In this document: in pieces, positions 7,377 to 14,489 of the stretch
How positions within the stretch are numbered: the stretch's first letter is position 1
Layout of the letters: each line of letters starts with the position of its first letter
Source of the DNA: Hyphomicrobiaceae bacterium
GTDB taxonomy: Bacteria; Pseudomonadota; Alphaproteobacteria; Rhizobiales; JAKIUO01
Direction: 5' to 3'
Assembly (NCBI GenBank): GCA_021647535.1
Contig: JAKIUO010000055.1
Span: 1-16,069 of the forward strand
Length of the DNA stretch: 16,069 bases
Made by a program: the position numbers and the translations under genes
Notes under the pieces: model-generated
Told to the model about the DNA's origin: nothing
Databases searched by the model: none
The model's input: the letters and a program-made list of their open reading frames with translations, nothing else

Positions 7377-7569
7377 ATTCAAAACCCTCAATTCATGACC
7401 ATCTGCACTTGCCAGAAAAACGCCGCTGCTGGCGCTGTTTTACACATCCTGGATCCAAACCGCAACTTGGCAGGGCTCCAGCCTGATCCAACGCGTTACA
7501 AGTTTTGTGCCAGACTCCAAAAGCAGGGGGTACAGAAAAGCGATGCTGTAACGGGCAACGCCGTGCTCG

Positions 7570-7579
7570 CCCCCCCCCC
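7570..7579. repeat. C10/G10 homopolymer tract in the TAXI gene leader
   Basis: Ten consecutive C residues on the + strand. If the TATAAT at 7600-7595 is used, the G10 falls about 10-20 nt into the TAXI transcript, a position where tract-length changes could alter expression. Confidence 0.85.
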
Positions 7580-7594
7580 TGCAAGGAAATATTA

Positions 7595-7624
7595 ATTATA
7601 ACAGCCAAAACCATGCGACTTGCC
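7595..7624 (-). promoter_or_regulatory. Candidate promoter of the TAXI gene
   Basis: The minus strand has a perfect TATAAT at 7600-7595, but the hexamer 18 bp upstream (GGCAAG, 7624-7619) is a poor -35. The leader to the ATG at 7376 would be about 210 nt. This rests on the -10 alone. Confidence 0.3.
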
Positions 7625-7719
7625 AGCCAGAACCCTCCCTTAATAACAACTCTTTAATCCAAGAAAGGCATAGTCACCCCAATGTCATTGAATAGTAAAT
7701 TGCATATGGGAGACCAACA

Positions 7720-7959
7720 ATGAAAACAACTGCCAGCATGGACGCCACCCTCAAAGATCTTGGCACTCTTTTTGACAAAGAGATTGCAGGTAGCAGCAAA
7801 GCCGACCTATCCAATCTGCGTCGATTGCTTGAAACCAGCGAACATGTACCGCTTGATGTCTATTTCAAGCAACTCAAAGCCGATGTTCGCGGTAAAGAGC
7901 CAACTCAGGTCGACAATGGCAAAGGCCAAGCCCGCCTTGACAGGATCATGGCGCGCTAG
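7720..7959 (+). CDS. Small soluble protein of unknown function (79 aa)
   Basis: I do not recognise this protein. It is a charged, mainly helical-looking 79-mer (MKTTASMDATLKDLGTLF, then SSKADLSNLRRLLETSEHV, then LDVYFKQLKADVRG) with no signal peptide, membrane segment, cysteine or histidine. Translation looks real: GGGAG lies seven bases before the ATG, the start of a clean frame. It stands alone on the + strand, divergent from the TAXI gene and convergent with recR, whose stop codon is only 12 bases away. No terminator fits in that gap, so the two transcripts probably overlap. The long amphipathic helices would fit a small protein-protein interaction module, but that is a guess. Confidence 0.62.
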   Translation: MKTTASMDATLKDLGTLFDKEIAGSSKADLSNLRRLLETSEHVPLDVYFKQLKADVRGKEPTQVDNGKGQARLDRIMAR

Positions 7960-7971
7960 TCGGATTGCCCC

Positions 7972-8577
7972 TTACATTTCTTTGCGGGCCTTGATGGCGG
8001 CGGCCAATGTGCCTTCATCAAGGAAGTCCAGCTCGCCACCGACCGGAACGCCGTGGGCAAGCTGTGAGATTTTGACGTTGCAGGGGGCCAACTGCTCGAC
8101 GAGATAATGAGACGTGCTCTGGCCTTCAATGGTGGCATTGAGGGCCAGCAGCACTTCGCTTACCGAGTTGGTTGAAGCGCGTTCAATGAGGCGGGGGATG
8201 TTGAGATCCTCGGGGTTGATACCATCTAGTGGTGACAACACGCCGCCCAGCACATGGTAGAGCGCGTTGCTCACCCGGGCGCGCTCCAGCGCCCATAAAT
8301 CTCCGACCTCTTCGACGACGATAATCATCGTCTGGTTACGACGTTCATCGCTGCAAATGGCGCAAGGGCTGAGCACATCAATATTGCCACAACTCGGGCA
8401 GACCGTTATTTTTTCAGCCGCCTGCGCCATGCTATTGGCCAACGGCTGCATCAGACTTTCGCGCTTTTTGATGAGATGCAACGCGGCGCGCCGGGCCGAG
8501 CGCGGCCCCAGCCCTGGCAATTTGGCCAGCAAGGCAATCAGCTGCTCGATTTCTGGACCGGCAACCTTGTGGGACAT
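7972..8577 (-). CDS. recR: Recombination mediator protein RecR
   Basis: RecR works with RecO and RecF to load RecA on gapped DNA in the cytoplasm. The 201-residue length is standard. In order: an N-terminal helix-hairpin-helix (LAKLPGLGPRSARRAALHLI, 17-36), a zinc finger CPSC (60-63) plus CAIC (72-75) with all four cysteines present, a TOPRIM domain starting at IIVVEEVGDLWALE and running through YHVLGGVLSPLDGI, and the C-terminal Walker-B-like region LAHGVPVGGELDFLDEGTLA. The start ATG has AAGGA about nine bases upstream. In most proteobacteria recR follows ybaB directly; here an RRM gene with terminators lies between, so recR probably needs its own promoter in the 8578-8844 spacer. Confidence 0.97.
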   Translation of the reverse strand: MSHKVAGPEIEQLIALLAKLPGLGPRSARRAALHLIKKRESLMQPLANSMAQAAEKITVCPSCGNIDVLSPCAICSDERRNQTMIIVVEEVGDLWALERARVSNALYHVLGGVLSPLDGINPEDLNIPRLIERASTNSVSEVLLALNATIEGQSTSHYLVEQLAPCNVKISQLAHGVPVGGELDFLDEGTLAAAIKARKEM

Positions 8578-8603
8578 GGGGGAATTCCTTACCTAACGCC
8601 GTT

Positions 8604-8668
8604 TTGCTTCGCAAATGGGCTGTCGCCCACAGCCACTCGGGGAAAGATTTCCCCGAGCCCCTTTTTTT
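8604..8668 (+). repeat. GC-rich hairpin pair with terminator form on the + strand, upstream of recR
   Basis: Two adjacent hairpins: ggctgt (8618-8623) with acagcc (8629-8634), then ctcggggaa (8636-8644) with ttccccgag (8649-8657), the latter followed by cccc and seven T. The T-run lies on the + strand, opposite to recR and the RRM gene, so it could stop antisense transcripts. The left end contains ttgcttcgcaa (8604-8614), whose complement recurs at 11737-11747 beside similar hairpins, suggesting a dispersed intergenic repeat. Confidence 0.6.
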
Positions 8669-8724
8669 CTGTTCCCTGCATTTTATGAGTCAAACCAGCA
8701 GAAAGAAAGCAATAATACCAGTTC

Positions 8725-8778
8725 ACAAAACAAAACCGCCCCTGATGAGGATACGGTTTCCTCACAAAGAGCGGTTTT
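8725..8778 (-). terminator. Rho-independent terminator of the RRM gene
   Basis: An outer stem aaaaccgc (8732-8739) with gcggtttt (8771-8778) encloses an inner stem tgagga (8746-8751) with tcctca (8759-8764). On the minus strand the structure ends in TTTT followed by GTTTTG. It starts 66 bases after the RRM stop. The symmetric A and T ends mean it could also act on the + strand. Confidence 0.6.
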
Positions 8779-8844
8779 AAATTTTTAATCTGCAGGAAGC
8801 CATGGACTGAATTTATAAAAATAGGGTCCTCGGTCCCAAACTGA

Positions 8845-9099
8845 TCAACGGTGGTCTGGACGCGGACGGGCTTCATTGACTTTGATGGTACGGCCATCAA
8901 GATCAGTACCGTCAAGAGCTTCGATGGCTTTTTTGCCATCATCATCAGAAGACATTTCCACAAAACCAAAGCCCTTTGAACGACCACTATCGCGATCCAT
9001 AATCACTTTGGCGCTTTCGACTTCACCAAACTCTGAAAACGCTTCATTCAGGGCATCATCATCCGTGTTATACGAAAGATTACCAGCATAAATATTCAT
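8845..9099 (-). CDS. Single-RRM RNA-binding protein (glycine-rich/cold-shock type)
   Basis: An 84-residue protein consisting of one RNA recognition motif and a short basic tail (ARPRPDHR). RNP2 is IYAGNL (3-8) and RNP1 is KGFGFVEM (42-49), with the aromatic Y4, F44 and F46 that stack on RNA bases present. Between them lies the usual helix (DALNEAFSEFG). Bacterial proteins of this kind bind single-stranded RNA and several are induced by cold or stress in cyanobacteria and proteobacteria; the role here is not shown. Only a weak GAGAA precedes the ATG. The gene sits between ybaB and recR, but a terminator-like hairpin upstream (9236-9271), a candidate promoter and a terminator downstream make it look like a separate transcription unit. 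Confidence 0.93.
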   Translation of the reverse strand: MNIYAGNLSYNTDDDALNEAFSEFGEVESAKVIMDRDSGRSKGFGFVEMSSDDDGKKAIEALDGTDLDGRTIKVNEARPRPDHR

Positions 9100-9195
9100 T
9101 AGTTCTCACATCAAATCCGTGCATTGTCGTCATTAATCACTATCGTTCGATCAATACACCAAATCAAACGACAGCCACCACGTCATACGGGACAG

Positions 9196-9225
9196 ATTAT
9201 TAGCGGTGGTCTTTAAAAGTCCCAA
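9196..9225 (-). promoter_or_regulatory. Candidate promoter of the RRM gene
   Basis: On the minus strand TTGGGA (9225-9220) is followed after 18 bp by AATAAT (9201-9196), five of six matches to the -10 consensus. It would give a leader of about 90 nt. An alternative, TTGATT at 9167-9162 with GATAGT at 9144-9139 (17-bp spacer), lies closer to the gene. Confidence 0.33.
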
Positions 9226-9235
9226 AGCCTCATGC

Positions 9236-9271
9236 CAAAAAATCCACGCCTCCCAAAAATCTGTCGGCGTG
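9236..9271 (-). terminator. Terminator-like hairpin between ybaB and the RRM gene
   Basis: On the minus strand CACGCC (9271-9266 complement) pairs with GGCGTG (9250-9245 complement) around a 15-nt loop and is followed by GATTTTTT. It lies about 100 nt past the ybaB stop. A weaker 5-bp hairpin followed by a T-rich stretch is also present at 9306-9330. Confidence 0.5.
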
Positions 9272-9373
9272 ACCTTAGTAATCCCATAAAGCCCACACGT
9301 AAAGGGGAAAAATAAACTTGCAGGCTGCAAATAAATGGTGAGTACTTCATAAAAAACAAGAAATAGAATGACT

Positions 9374-9694
9374 CTAAAATAGTTTCATCCCCGGTGGCAA
9401 AGGCAAATCACCAGCCATGCTTTGCATTTTTTCGGCGCTGGCCTGCTCCAGTTTGGCGCGTGCATCCGTATGCGCTGCGAGTATCAGGTCTTCCATGATC
9501 TCCACATCATCGGGTTTTATCAAGCTTTCATCAATCTTCAGGCCCTTCAGATTGCCCTTGCCATCCAGCGTCACGCGCACCAGCCCGGCACCGGCCACTC
9601 CGACGATCTCAAGCTCGGCCAGCTCGTCCTGCATCTTGCTCATTTTGGCCTGCAAATCCTTGGCCTGAGACATCATATCCATAAAGCCCTTCAT
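9374..9694 (-). CDS. ybaB: YbaB/EbfC nucleoid-associated protein
   Basis: A 106-residue dimeric DNA-binding protein that helps organise the nucleoid. The N-terminal helix (MDMMSQAKDLQAKMSKMQDE) is the coiled arm of the tweezer-like dimer, followed by the beta core (GAGLVRVTLDGKGNLKGLKI), the DESLIKPDD segment, and the helix MEDLILAAHTDARAKLEQ. The C-terminus PLPPGMKLF is the proline-containing tail typical of the family. Strong ribosome-binding site AAGGAG about eight bases before the ATG. It follows dnaX after 16 nt on the same strand, the usual dnaX-ybaB pair, and is very probably cotranscribed with it. Confidence 0.96.
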   Translation of the reverse strand: MKGFMDMMSQAKDLQAKMSKMQDELAELEIVGVAGAGLVRVTLDGKGNLKGLKIDESLIKPDDVEIMEDLILAAHTDARAKLEQASAEKMQSMAGDLPLPPGMKLF

Positions 9695-9710
9695 TTTTCT
9701 CTCTCCTTTT

Positions 9711-11489
9711 TTATTCTTTGTCTTTTGCTGGTTTCTGGCGATCTATAGTACGAATATCAGTAATACGCGCATCTGGAAACTGCTTCAGGGCCGCCTTCAC
9801 CAGCGGATGGCTTTTTACTTTGGCCAGCTCGCTTTCATGTTCGCGCTGTTTTTGCTCATGCAGGGTTTCGCCGCCTTGCTGCTCACTGACCGCTACAATC
9901 CAGTTTTCTCCCGTGCATTTTTGCAAAACCCGTTTGATATCATTGGCCAGCCCACGCGGCGCCCCGTTGGCCAGTGCGATCTCAATAGCCCCTTGCGCAA
10001 AACTGATGGGCTGCACGTTTTCTTCAAAAGCTATTTTCAGGACCAGCCCACCCTCGCGACCAATCAGATCGGCGAGATCCTCAAAACTGCATATGGGGTT
10101 GCTGCCCTCTTCATGTAAGGGCGTACTTTGTTGCGGCGCGGCACTGGCCATAGGCTGTCCTCGCTCTGTTGCCATCCTCATGGTTGGATTTCCAACACCA
10201 CCGGCCTGCCCGCCAGACATCGCCCCGCCTCCGCCCGGCACGCCGTGCTCACCACCCCTATTTGCGGCTGCTGCCTCGTTTCCGGCCTGCTCACGAAACA
10301 GTTGCGCCAGCTCTTCGGGCGATGGCAGATCAGCCGCATAGGCGATGCGCACCAGTACCATTTGCGCGGCCGCCATCTGGTCAGGAGCGCGTCCACATTC
10401 ATCAATGCCCTTCAGCAGCATTTGCCAGCAGCGCGCCAGCACCGGCATGGAAAGTTTTTCAGCCATACTGGCGGCACGTCCGCGCTCGGCTTCGCTCAAC
10501 GCCTGCGCCCCTGCGTCCTCAAGAATTTTGCGGCGCGTCAGAATATGTACGGTTTCGGATAGATCAATAAGGATATGCGAGGGATCAGCGCCATCAACAA
10601 ACAAAGCTTCGCATTGCTTCAGGGCGCTGGCTGCATCACCCTTTAAAACCACTTCGAGCAGATCAAAAATCCGCATTCGGTCGGCCAGTCCGAGCATCAG
10701 GCGGACATCCGCGCTGCTCACCTTCTCTTCGCCGCTCCCTCCCGTATGGGCAATCGCCTGATCAAGGATTGACAAACCATCGCGCACCGAACCTTGTGCG
10801 GCCTGCGCAATCAACGCCAGAGCTTCATTGTCAATGGTCGCGCCTTCTTCTTTCGAGATACGGGCAAAATGCTTTATCAGTTCCTCCATTTCGACGCGCT
10901 TCAGATCAAAACGCTGGCAGCGCGACAATACGGTGACCGGCACTTTTTGCACTTCGGTGGTGGCGAAAATGAATTTGACGTGCTCGGGCGGCTCTTCCAG
11001 CGTTTTCAGCAAAGCGTTGAAGGCTGACTTGGAGAGCATGTGCACTTCGTCAATAATATAGACCTTGTAGCGCGCCGAAATGGGTTTGTAGCGTGTGCTT
11101 TCAATAATCTCTCTGATATCATCGACACCGGTATGAGAGGCGGCATCCATCTCCAGCACATCCACATGACGGCTTTCCATAATGGCTCCGCAATGGACGC
11201 CAAGTTCTGGCATGTCGATGGTCGGCCCCTGCTGCTTGCCGCCCGCCTCGGTTTCATAATTAAGGGCACGGGCCAGAATACGCGCCGTTGTGGTTTTGCC
11301 AACGCCGCGCACGCCGGTCAGCATAAAGCCTTGCGCAATACGGCCCAGACGAAACGCATTGGCCAATGTCTGCACCATGGCCCCCTGGCCAATCAACTCA
11401 TCAAAATTGCCCGGCCGATATTTGCGCGCCAGCACCATATAGGCGGGCTGGTCGTCAGATTTCTTGTCGGTTTTGTCTTTTTTGCTCAT
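9711..11489 (-). CDS. dnaX: DNA polymerase III subunit gamma/tau
   Basis: The clamp-loader ATPase of the replisome, 592 residues. Walker A is GVRGVGKTT (59-67), Walker B IIDEVH (145-150), sensor 1 FIFATTE (173-179), and SRCQRF (189-194) carries the arginine finger. The zinc module is reduced: only C100 in GVHCGAIMESRHVDV remains of the four cysteines known in E. coli, a state I recall from other alphaproteobacteria. After the collar domain (to about 395) comes a Gly/Ala-rich linker (about 403-440, VPGGGGAMSGGQAGG) and a tau-like C-terminal domain ending KDKE. No clear in-frame AAAAAAG slippage site was seen near the domain III boundary, so a shorter gamma form is not evident. The ATG at 11489 lacks an obvious ribosome-binding site. 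First gene of dnaX-ybaB. Confidence 0.97.
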   Translation of the reverse strand: MSKKDKTDKKSDDQPAYMVLARKYRPGNFDELIGQGAMVQTLANAFRLGRIAQGFMLTGVRGVGKTTTARILARALNYETEAGGKQQGPTIDMPELGVHCGAIMESRHVDVLEMDAASHTGVDDIREIIESTRYKPISARYKVYIIDEVHMLSKSAFNALLKTLEEPPEHVKFIFATTEVQKVPVTVLSRCQRFDLKRVEMEELIKHFARISKEEGATIDNEALALIAQAAQGSVRDGLSILDQAIAHTGGSGEEKVSSADVRLMLGLADRMRIFDLLEVVLKGDAASALKQCEALFVDGADPSHILIDLSETVHILTRRKILEDAGAQALSEAERGRAASMAEKLSMPVLARCWQMLLKGIDECGRAPDQMAAAQMVLVRIAYAADLPSPEELAQLFREQAGNEAAAANRGGEHGVPGGGGAMSGGQAGGVGNPTMRMATERGQPMASAAPQQSTPLHEEGSNPICSFEDLADLIGREGGLVLKIAFEENVQPISFAQGAIEIALANGAPRGLANDIKRVLQKCTGENWIVAVSEQQGGETLHEQKQREHESELAKVKSHPLVKAALKQFPDARITDIRTIDRQKPAKDKE

Positions 11490-11807
11490 GGGCAGACATT
11501 AAGGAGAGGAAGCAAGCGGGGCAATAACAATCTGCCAGGGGCGAGCCGAGGACGCAGGCCAATTCAATTCACACGCAAGCTCGCTACGCGACGGGGCCAG
11601 CCTTTTTGTGTTTTGCGCTACCGCTACGCTATTTGAGCGCTGGACCCCGCCCCAGACCTCCTGTTTTTCTACTTTAAAGTTAAAAATGGGTGGGTTTGGG
11701 AGGCCTCCTCCCAAGCGGGTGCGGGTGGCAACCCGCTTGCGAAGCAAGGTTTTGGAAAATTTTGGGGATACCGGACAAAAAAGGCTCTTCTTTTATACCA
11801 GCCCGTT
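11490..11807. other. Non-coding island between dnaX and the FkbM gene, rich in GC hairpins
   Basis: These 318 bases hold no credible gene; short frames on both strands have low-complexity products. Two neighbouring hairpins are clear: ttgggagg (11696-11703) with cctcccaa (11707-11714), and aagcgggt (11713-11720) with acccgctt (11731-11738), followed by ttgcgaagcaa (11737-11747). On the minus strand the first is followed by ACCCACCCATTTTTAAC, so it may end typA/FkbM transcripts. The dnaX promoter should be in here but I cannot pick one. No SRP RNA core was found. Confidence 0.65.
11680..11747 (-). terminator. Possible terminator hairpins downstream of the FkbM gene
   Basis: Two back-to-back GC-rich hairpins (stems of 8 bp each) read on the minus strand end in CATTTTTAAC. 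The T-run is about ten bases past the stem, so this may be an intergenic repeat rather than a true terminator. Confidence 0.35.
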
Positions 11808-11820
11808 TTATACCAGCCAG
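11791..11820. repeat. 15-bp tandem duplication over the FkbM stop codon
   Basis: ttttataccagcccg (11791-11805) is followed directly by ttttataccagccag (11806-11820), 14 of 15 identical. On the coding strand the duplication repeats CTG-GTA-TAA in frame, so a second stop lies five codons after the first. Confidence 0.9.
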
Positions 11821-12494
11821 TCCTTGCCGATAAAATCCGGGTCCGCATAGATGCAGGTAAACCCGGCCCGGTTGACCAGCATATAACCCAGCTCTGCCAG
11901 AAAAACATGCTGGTCGGATTTCATAATCTCTTCCATATCAATAAGATGGCTTTCCACCGCAATGACTTTGGGGCGGTAGCGTTCGAAATCGAGTGAGCGC
12001 AGAATAGACAGATCATGGCCTTCGCAATCAACATTGAGGAGATCAATGTTCTGATCTTTGTATTTTGTTTCATCGAGCACATCGCTCAAGGTACGCGCCT
12101 CAATGCTGCCAGCGGCCTTGTCGGAACCAAAATTACGGGTTTCGGGCTTTTCGATCGAGGCAGACGGGGCGTATGCGCTACCAGCATAGATGGTATATTG
12201 ACCGGGCTTGTCAGAAATAGCCGTCTCGACAACCATATCACCTAAGCGGCGGATCCGCAGTCCCAGCGCCTTTTCCGGTTGCATTTCGATCAGAACGCCA
12301 CGCCAGCCTTTTTTATATAGATAGAATGTATTGGACCATTTGGTAGGGTGGAAAGCGCCGACATCCACAAAAAAGGACCCGTGATTGCGTTTGCGAAAGA
12401 GCATGAAAATTGGAATATCTTCGCCGAACTGGCCATAGGCCCGACGAAAATGTTTGGTCAATAACAGCTTTCGGAACAAACGCAAATAATTCAT
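11808..12494 (-). CDS. FkbM-family SAM-dependent methyltransferase
   Basis: A soluble protein of 228 residues from ATG at 12494 (MNYLRLFRK; AAGGTGGG upstream); in-frame starts further upstream at 12530, 12527 or GTG 12560 would add 12-22 residues. The SAM-binding glycine loop region is FFVDVGAFHP (41-50), followed by WRGVLIEMQP (64-73, acidic residue for the SAM ribose), AISDKPG (93-99), and IDLLNVDCEGHDLSILRSLD (150-169), a strong FkbM-family block. The family methylates hydroxyl groups on varied substrates, often sugars of polysaccharides or lipids; nothing here fixes the substrate. It lies 93 bases downstream of typA on the same strand and may be read through from it. The stop codon is in a 15-bp tandem duplication. 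Confidence 0.86.
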   Translation of the reverse strand: MNYLRLFRKLLLTKHFRRAYGQFGEDIPIFMLFRKRNHGSFFVDVGAFHPTKWSNTFYLYKKGWRGVLIEMQPEKALGLRIRRLGDMVVETAISDKPGQYTIYAGSAYAPSASIEKPETRNFGSDKAAGSIEARTLSDVLDETKYKDQNIDLLNVDCEGHDLSILRSLDFERYRPKVIAVESHLIDMEEIMKSDQHVFLAELGYMLVNRAGFTCIYADPDFIGKDWLV

Positions 12495-12587
12495 GTCAGA
12501 CCCACCTTCTTGATCAGGGCCAGGCATCATGTGGCCCCTGTAAACATCCGTAGAACGCACCGGATCCTGTTTCCTAGCGCCGCCCTC

Positions 12588-14405
12588 CTACGCCTTGGCA
12601 GCGGCCCGTTCGGCGCGTTTGCGGTCGTTGGGGTCGAGGAAGCGTTTGCGGATGCGGATATTATCCGGGGTGATTTCCACGAGCTCATCATCATTGATAT
12701 AGGCCAGCGATTTTTCCAGCGTCATTTGCAGTGGCGTTGTCAGTTTGATGGCGTCATCCTTGCCGCTTGCTCGCATATTGGTGAGCTGCTTGCCTTTCAG
12801 CACATTGACAACCAGATCATTGCCTCTGGTGTGCTCACCGATAATCATGCCTTCATAAACCTTGGTTTGTGGTTCAATCATCATCGGGCCGCGCTCTTCA
12901 AGGTTGAACAGGGCAAAGGCTACAGCGGTGCCGGTTGCATTCGAGATCAATACGCCGGGATGGCGACCACGGATCGGCCCCTTGTGCGGCGCATAGCCAT
13001 GGAACACGCGGTTCATGATCGCCGTGCCCTTGGTGGTGGTCATAAGCTCACCATTATAGCCAATGAGGCCACGGGTTGGCACATTGAAGACAAGGCGCTG
13101 CTGTCCGCTGCCCGATGGTTTCATCTCCAGCATTTCGCCCTTGCGCTCGGCAATGCTTTGCACCACTGCGCCAGAAAATTCTTCATCGACATCGACAATG
13201 ACTTCTTCGATGGGCTCCAGCAGATCGCCGTTCTCATCCTTTTGAAAGACAACACGCGGGCGCGACACGGTCAGCTCAAAGCCCTCGCGACGCATGGTCT
13301 CGATCAAAATCGCCAGCTGCAGTTCACCACGTCCCGACACTTCAAAACTATCCGCCTCATCCGTATCGGCGATTTTCAGCGCCACATTGCCCTCGGCTTC
13401 CTTATACAGGCGATCACGAATAACACGGCTCTGCACTTTTGAGCCCTCTTGTCCGGCATAAGGACCATCATTGACGCGAAAGGTCATGGAGAGGGTTGGT
13501 GGATCAATCGGCTGCGCCTGCAAAGGCTCCTTGACTTGGGGATCGCACAAGGTATCGGCGACATTGGCCTTGGTAAGCCCGGCAATAGAAACAATATCGC
13601 CCGCCGTAGCCTTGTCCACCGGCACGCGCTCCAGCCCGCGAAAGGCCAGCACTTTTGAAATGCGCCCGGTTTCCACCAGCTTGCCATCCATATCAAGCGC
13701 CTTGATACTCATATTGGGGGTGATTTCACCCGAAACAATGCGCCCGGTCAGCAAACGGCCAAGATAGGGGTCGGCCTGAATGGTCGTGGCCAGAAAACGA
13801 AACGGTCCCTCATCGACAACTGGTGCCGGCACGTGCTTTAGCACCAGATCAAACAAGGGGGCCATATCATCCTTGGGTCCCTCTGGCTCATTGGCCATCC
13901 AGCCCTGTTTGGCCGATCCATAAAGAATAGGGAAATCGAGCTGGTCCTCATCGGCATCTAACGCTGCAAACAAATCAAACACTTCATCAACCACGGCGGC
14001 GTGGCGCTCATCTGATTTGTCGATCTTGTTAATGGCGACAATGGGTTTCAAACCCAGCTTAAAGGCTTTGGCAACAACGAATTTGGTCTGTGGCATGGGG
14101 CCTTCGGAAGCATCCACCAGAACGATCACACCGTCCACCATGTGTAAAATACGTTCAACCTCGCCGCCAAAATCGGCATGGCCCGGCGTATCGACAATAT
14201 TGATGCGCGTCCCCTTCCACTCCAGCGACGTGACCTTGGCCAGAATGGTAATACCGCGTTCGCGCTCCAGATCATTGCTGTCCATGGCGCGTTCATCAAC
14301 GCGTTCGTTCTCACGAAAGGTGCCGGTCTGCTTCAACAGCTCATCAATCAACGAGGTTTTGCCATGGTCAACATGGGCGATAATAGCGATATTGCGAAGT
14401 TTCAT
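12588..14405 (-). CDS. typA: Translational GTPase TypA/BipA
   Basis: A 605-residue ribosome-binding GTPase related to EF-G and involved in ribosome assembly and stress or low-temperature growth. G1 is AHVDHGKTSL (10-19), G2 GITI (51-54), G3 DTPGH (72-76), G4 NKID (126-129). C-terminal blocks include GRGELQLAILIETMRREGFE and the TypA-specific stretch RVFHGYAPHKG. I start at ATG 14405 (MKLRNIAIIAHVDHG, the family's usual beginning); a TTG six codons upstream adds KEKQL-type residues without a ribosome-binding site. The leader contains a perfect 14-nt palindrome and a possible promoter. The gene is divergent from msrA, with a large inverted repeat between them, and is followed by the FkbM gene. 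Confidence 0.97.
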   Translation of the reverse strand: MKLRNIAIIAHVDHGKTSLIDELLKQTGTFRENERVDERAMDSNDLERERGITILAKVTSLEWKGTRINIVDTPGHADFGGEVERILHMVDGVIVLVDASEGPMPQTKFVVAKAFKLGLKPIVAINKIDKSDERHAAVVDEVFDLFAALDADEDQLDFPILYGSAKQGWMANEPEGPKDDMAPLFDLVLKHVPAPVVDEGPFRFLATTIQADPYLGRLLTGRIVSGEITPNMSIKALDMDGKLVETGRISKVLAFRGLERVPVDKATAGDIVSIAGLTKANVADTLCDPQVKEPLQAQPIDPPTLSMTFRVNDGPYAGQEGSKVQSRVIRDRLYKEAEGNVALKIADTDEADSFEVSGRGELQLAILIETMRREGFELTVSRPRVVFQKDENGDLLEPIEEVIVDVDEEFSGAVVQSIAERKGEMLEMKPSGSGQQRLVFNVPTRGLIGYNGELMTTTKGTAIMNRVFHGYAPHKGPIRGRHPGVLISNATGTAVAFALFNLEERGPMMIEPQTKVYEGMIIGEHTRGNDLVVNVLKGKQLTNMRASGKDDAIKLTTPLQMTLEKSLAYINDDELVEITPDNIRIRKRFLDPNDRKRAERAAAKA

Positions 14406-14447
14406 GAGCTGTTTTTCTTTCAAAGCCTGTTCAATTGGGATTGTTGG

Positions 14448-14476
14448 GCTCTATATAGAGCAGAAGTAAAGGTCAA
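14448..14476 (-). promoter_or_regulatory. Candidate typA promoter overlapping a 14-nt palindrome
   Basis: gctctatatagagc (14448-14461) is a perfect palindrome about 43 bases before the typA ATG. On the minus strand TTGACC (14476-14471) lies upstream of the TATATA/TATAGA inside the palindrome, at a shorter than ideal 13-15 bp spacing. A repressor or activator site over the -10 is possible. Confidence 0.35.
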
Positions 14477-14489
14477 GCACTAAGTAAAT

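Larger units (their letters stand above)
7377..7719. other. Divergent intergenic region between the TAXI gene and the 79-residue protein gene
   Basis: No convincing gene is seen in these 343 bases. They hold a C10 homopolymer at 7570-7579, a perfect minus-strand TATAAT at 7600-7595 that may serve the TAXI gene, and the ribosome-binding site gggag just before 7720. A short minus-strand frame crosses the C10 tract but overlaps the TAXI start and has no recognisable content. Confidence 0.7.

Noticed and set aside
6195..7595. Long + strand frame (466 codons) opposite the TAXI gene
   Set aside because: It is the antisense of a gene with a signal peptide and clear TAXI motifs. Its length comes from the low-complexity Lys/Arg region and its product shows no family.
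7393..7614. Minus-strand frame of 73 codons in the TAXI leader
   Set aside because: It runs through the C10 tract, contains no known motif and lacks a good start signal.
8636..8668. Terminator of the + strand 79-residue protein gene
   Set aside because: It lies about 680 bases beyond that gene's stop with recR in antisense between, so a direct role is unlikely.
9711..11489. Programmed frameshift producing a short gamma subunit of DnaX
   Set aside because: The only A-rich heptamer-like run noticed is at codons 3-4 near the start and in the wrong phase; none was seen near the domain III boundary.
9711..11489. Reduced zinc module of DnaX (one of four cysteines) as a novelty
   Set aside because: I recall the same reduction in many alphaproteobacterial DnaX proteins, so it is a lineage trait.
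11040..11636. 198-codon + strand frame overlapping the dnaX start
   Set aside because: Antisense to the DnaX ATPase motifs, with no domain of its own.
11490..11640. Possible SRP RNA (ffs) upstream of dnaX, suggested by gaggaagcaagcgggg
   Set aside because: The conserved core with the GGAA tetraloop (CCGGAAGGAAGCAG) is absent on both strands and no matching stem could be drawn.
11499..11747. Minus-strand frame of 82 codons upstream of dnaX
   Set aside because: It is built on the GC hairpins and a low-complexity stretch; looks like a chance frame across an intergenic repeat.
12510..13442. 310-codon + strand frame opposite typA
   Set aside because: typA is unmistakable on the minus strand; the antisense product has no recognisable domain.
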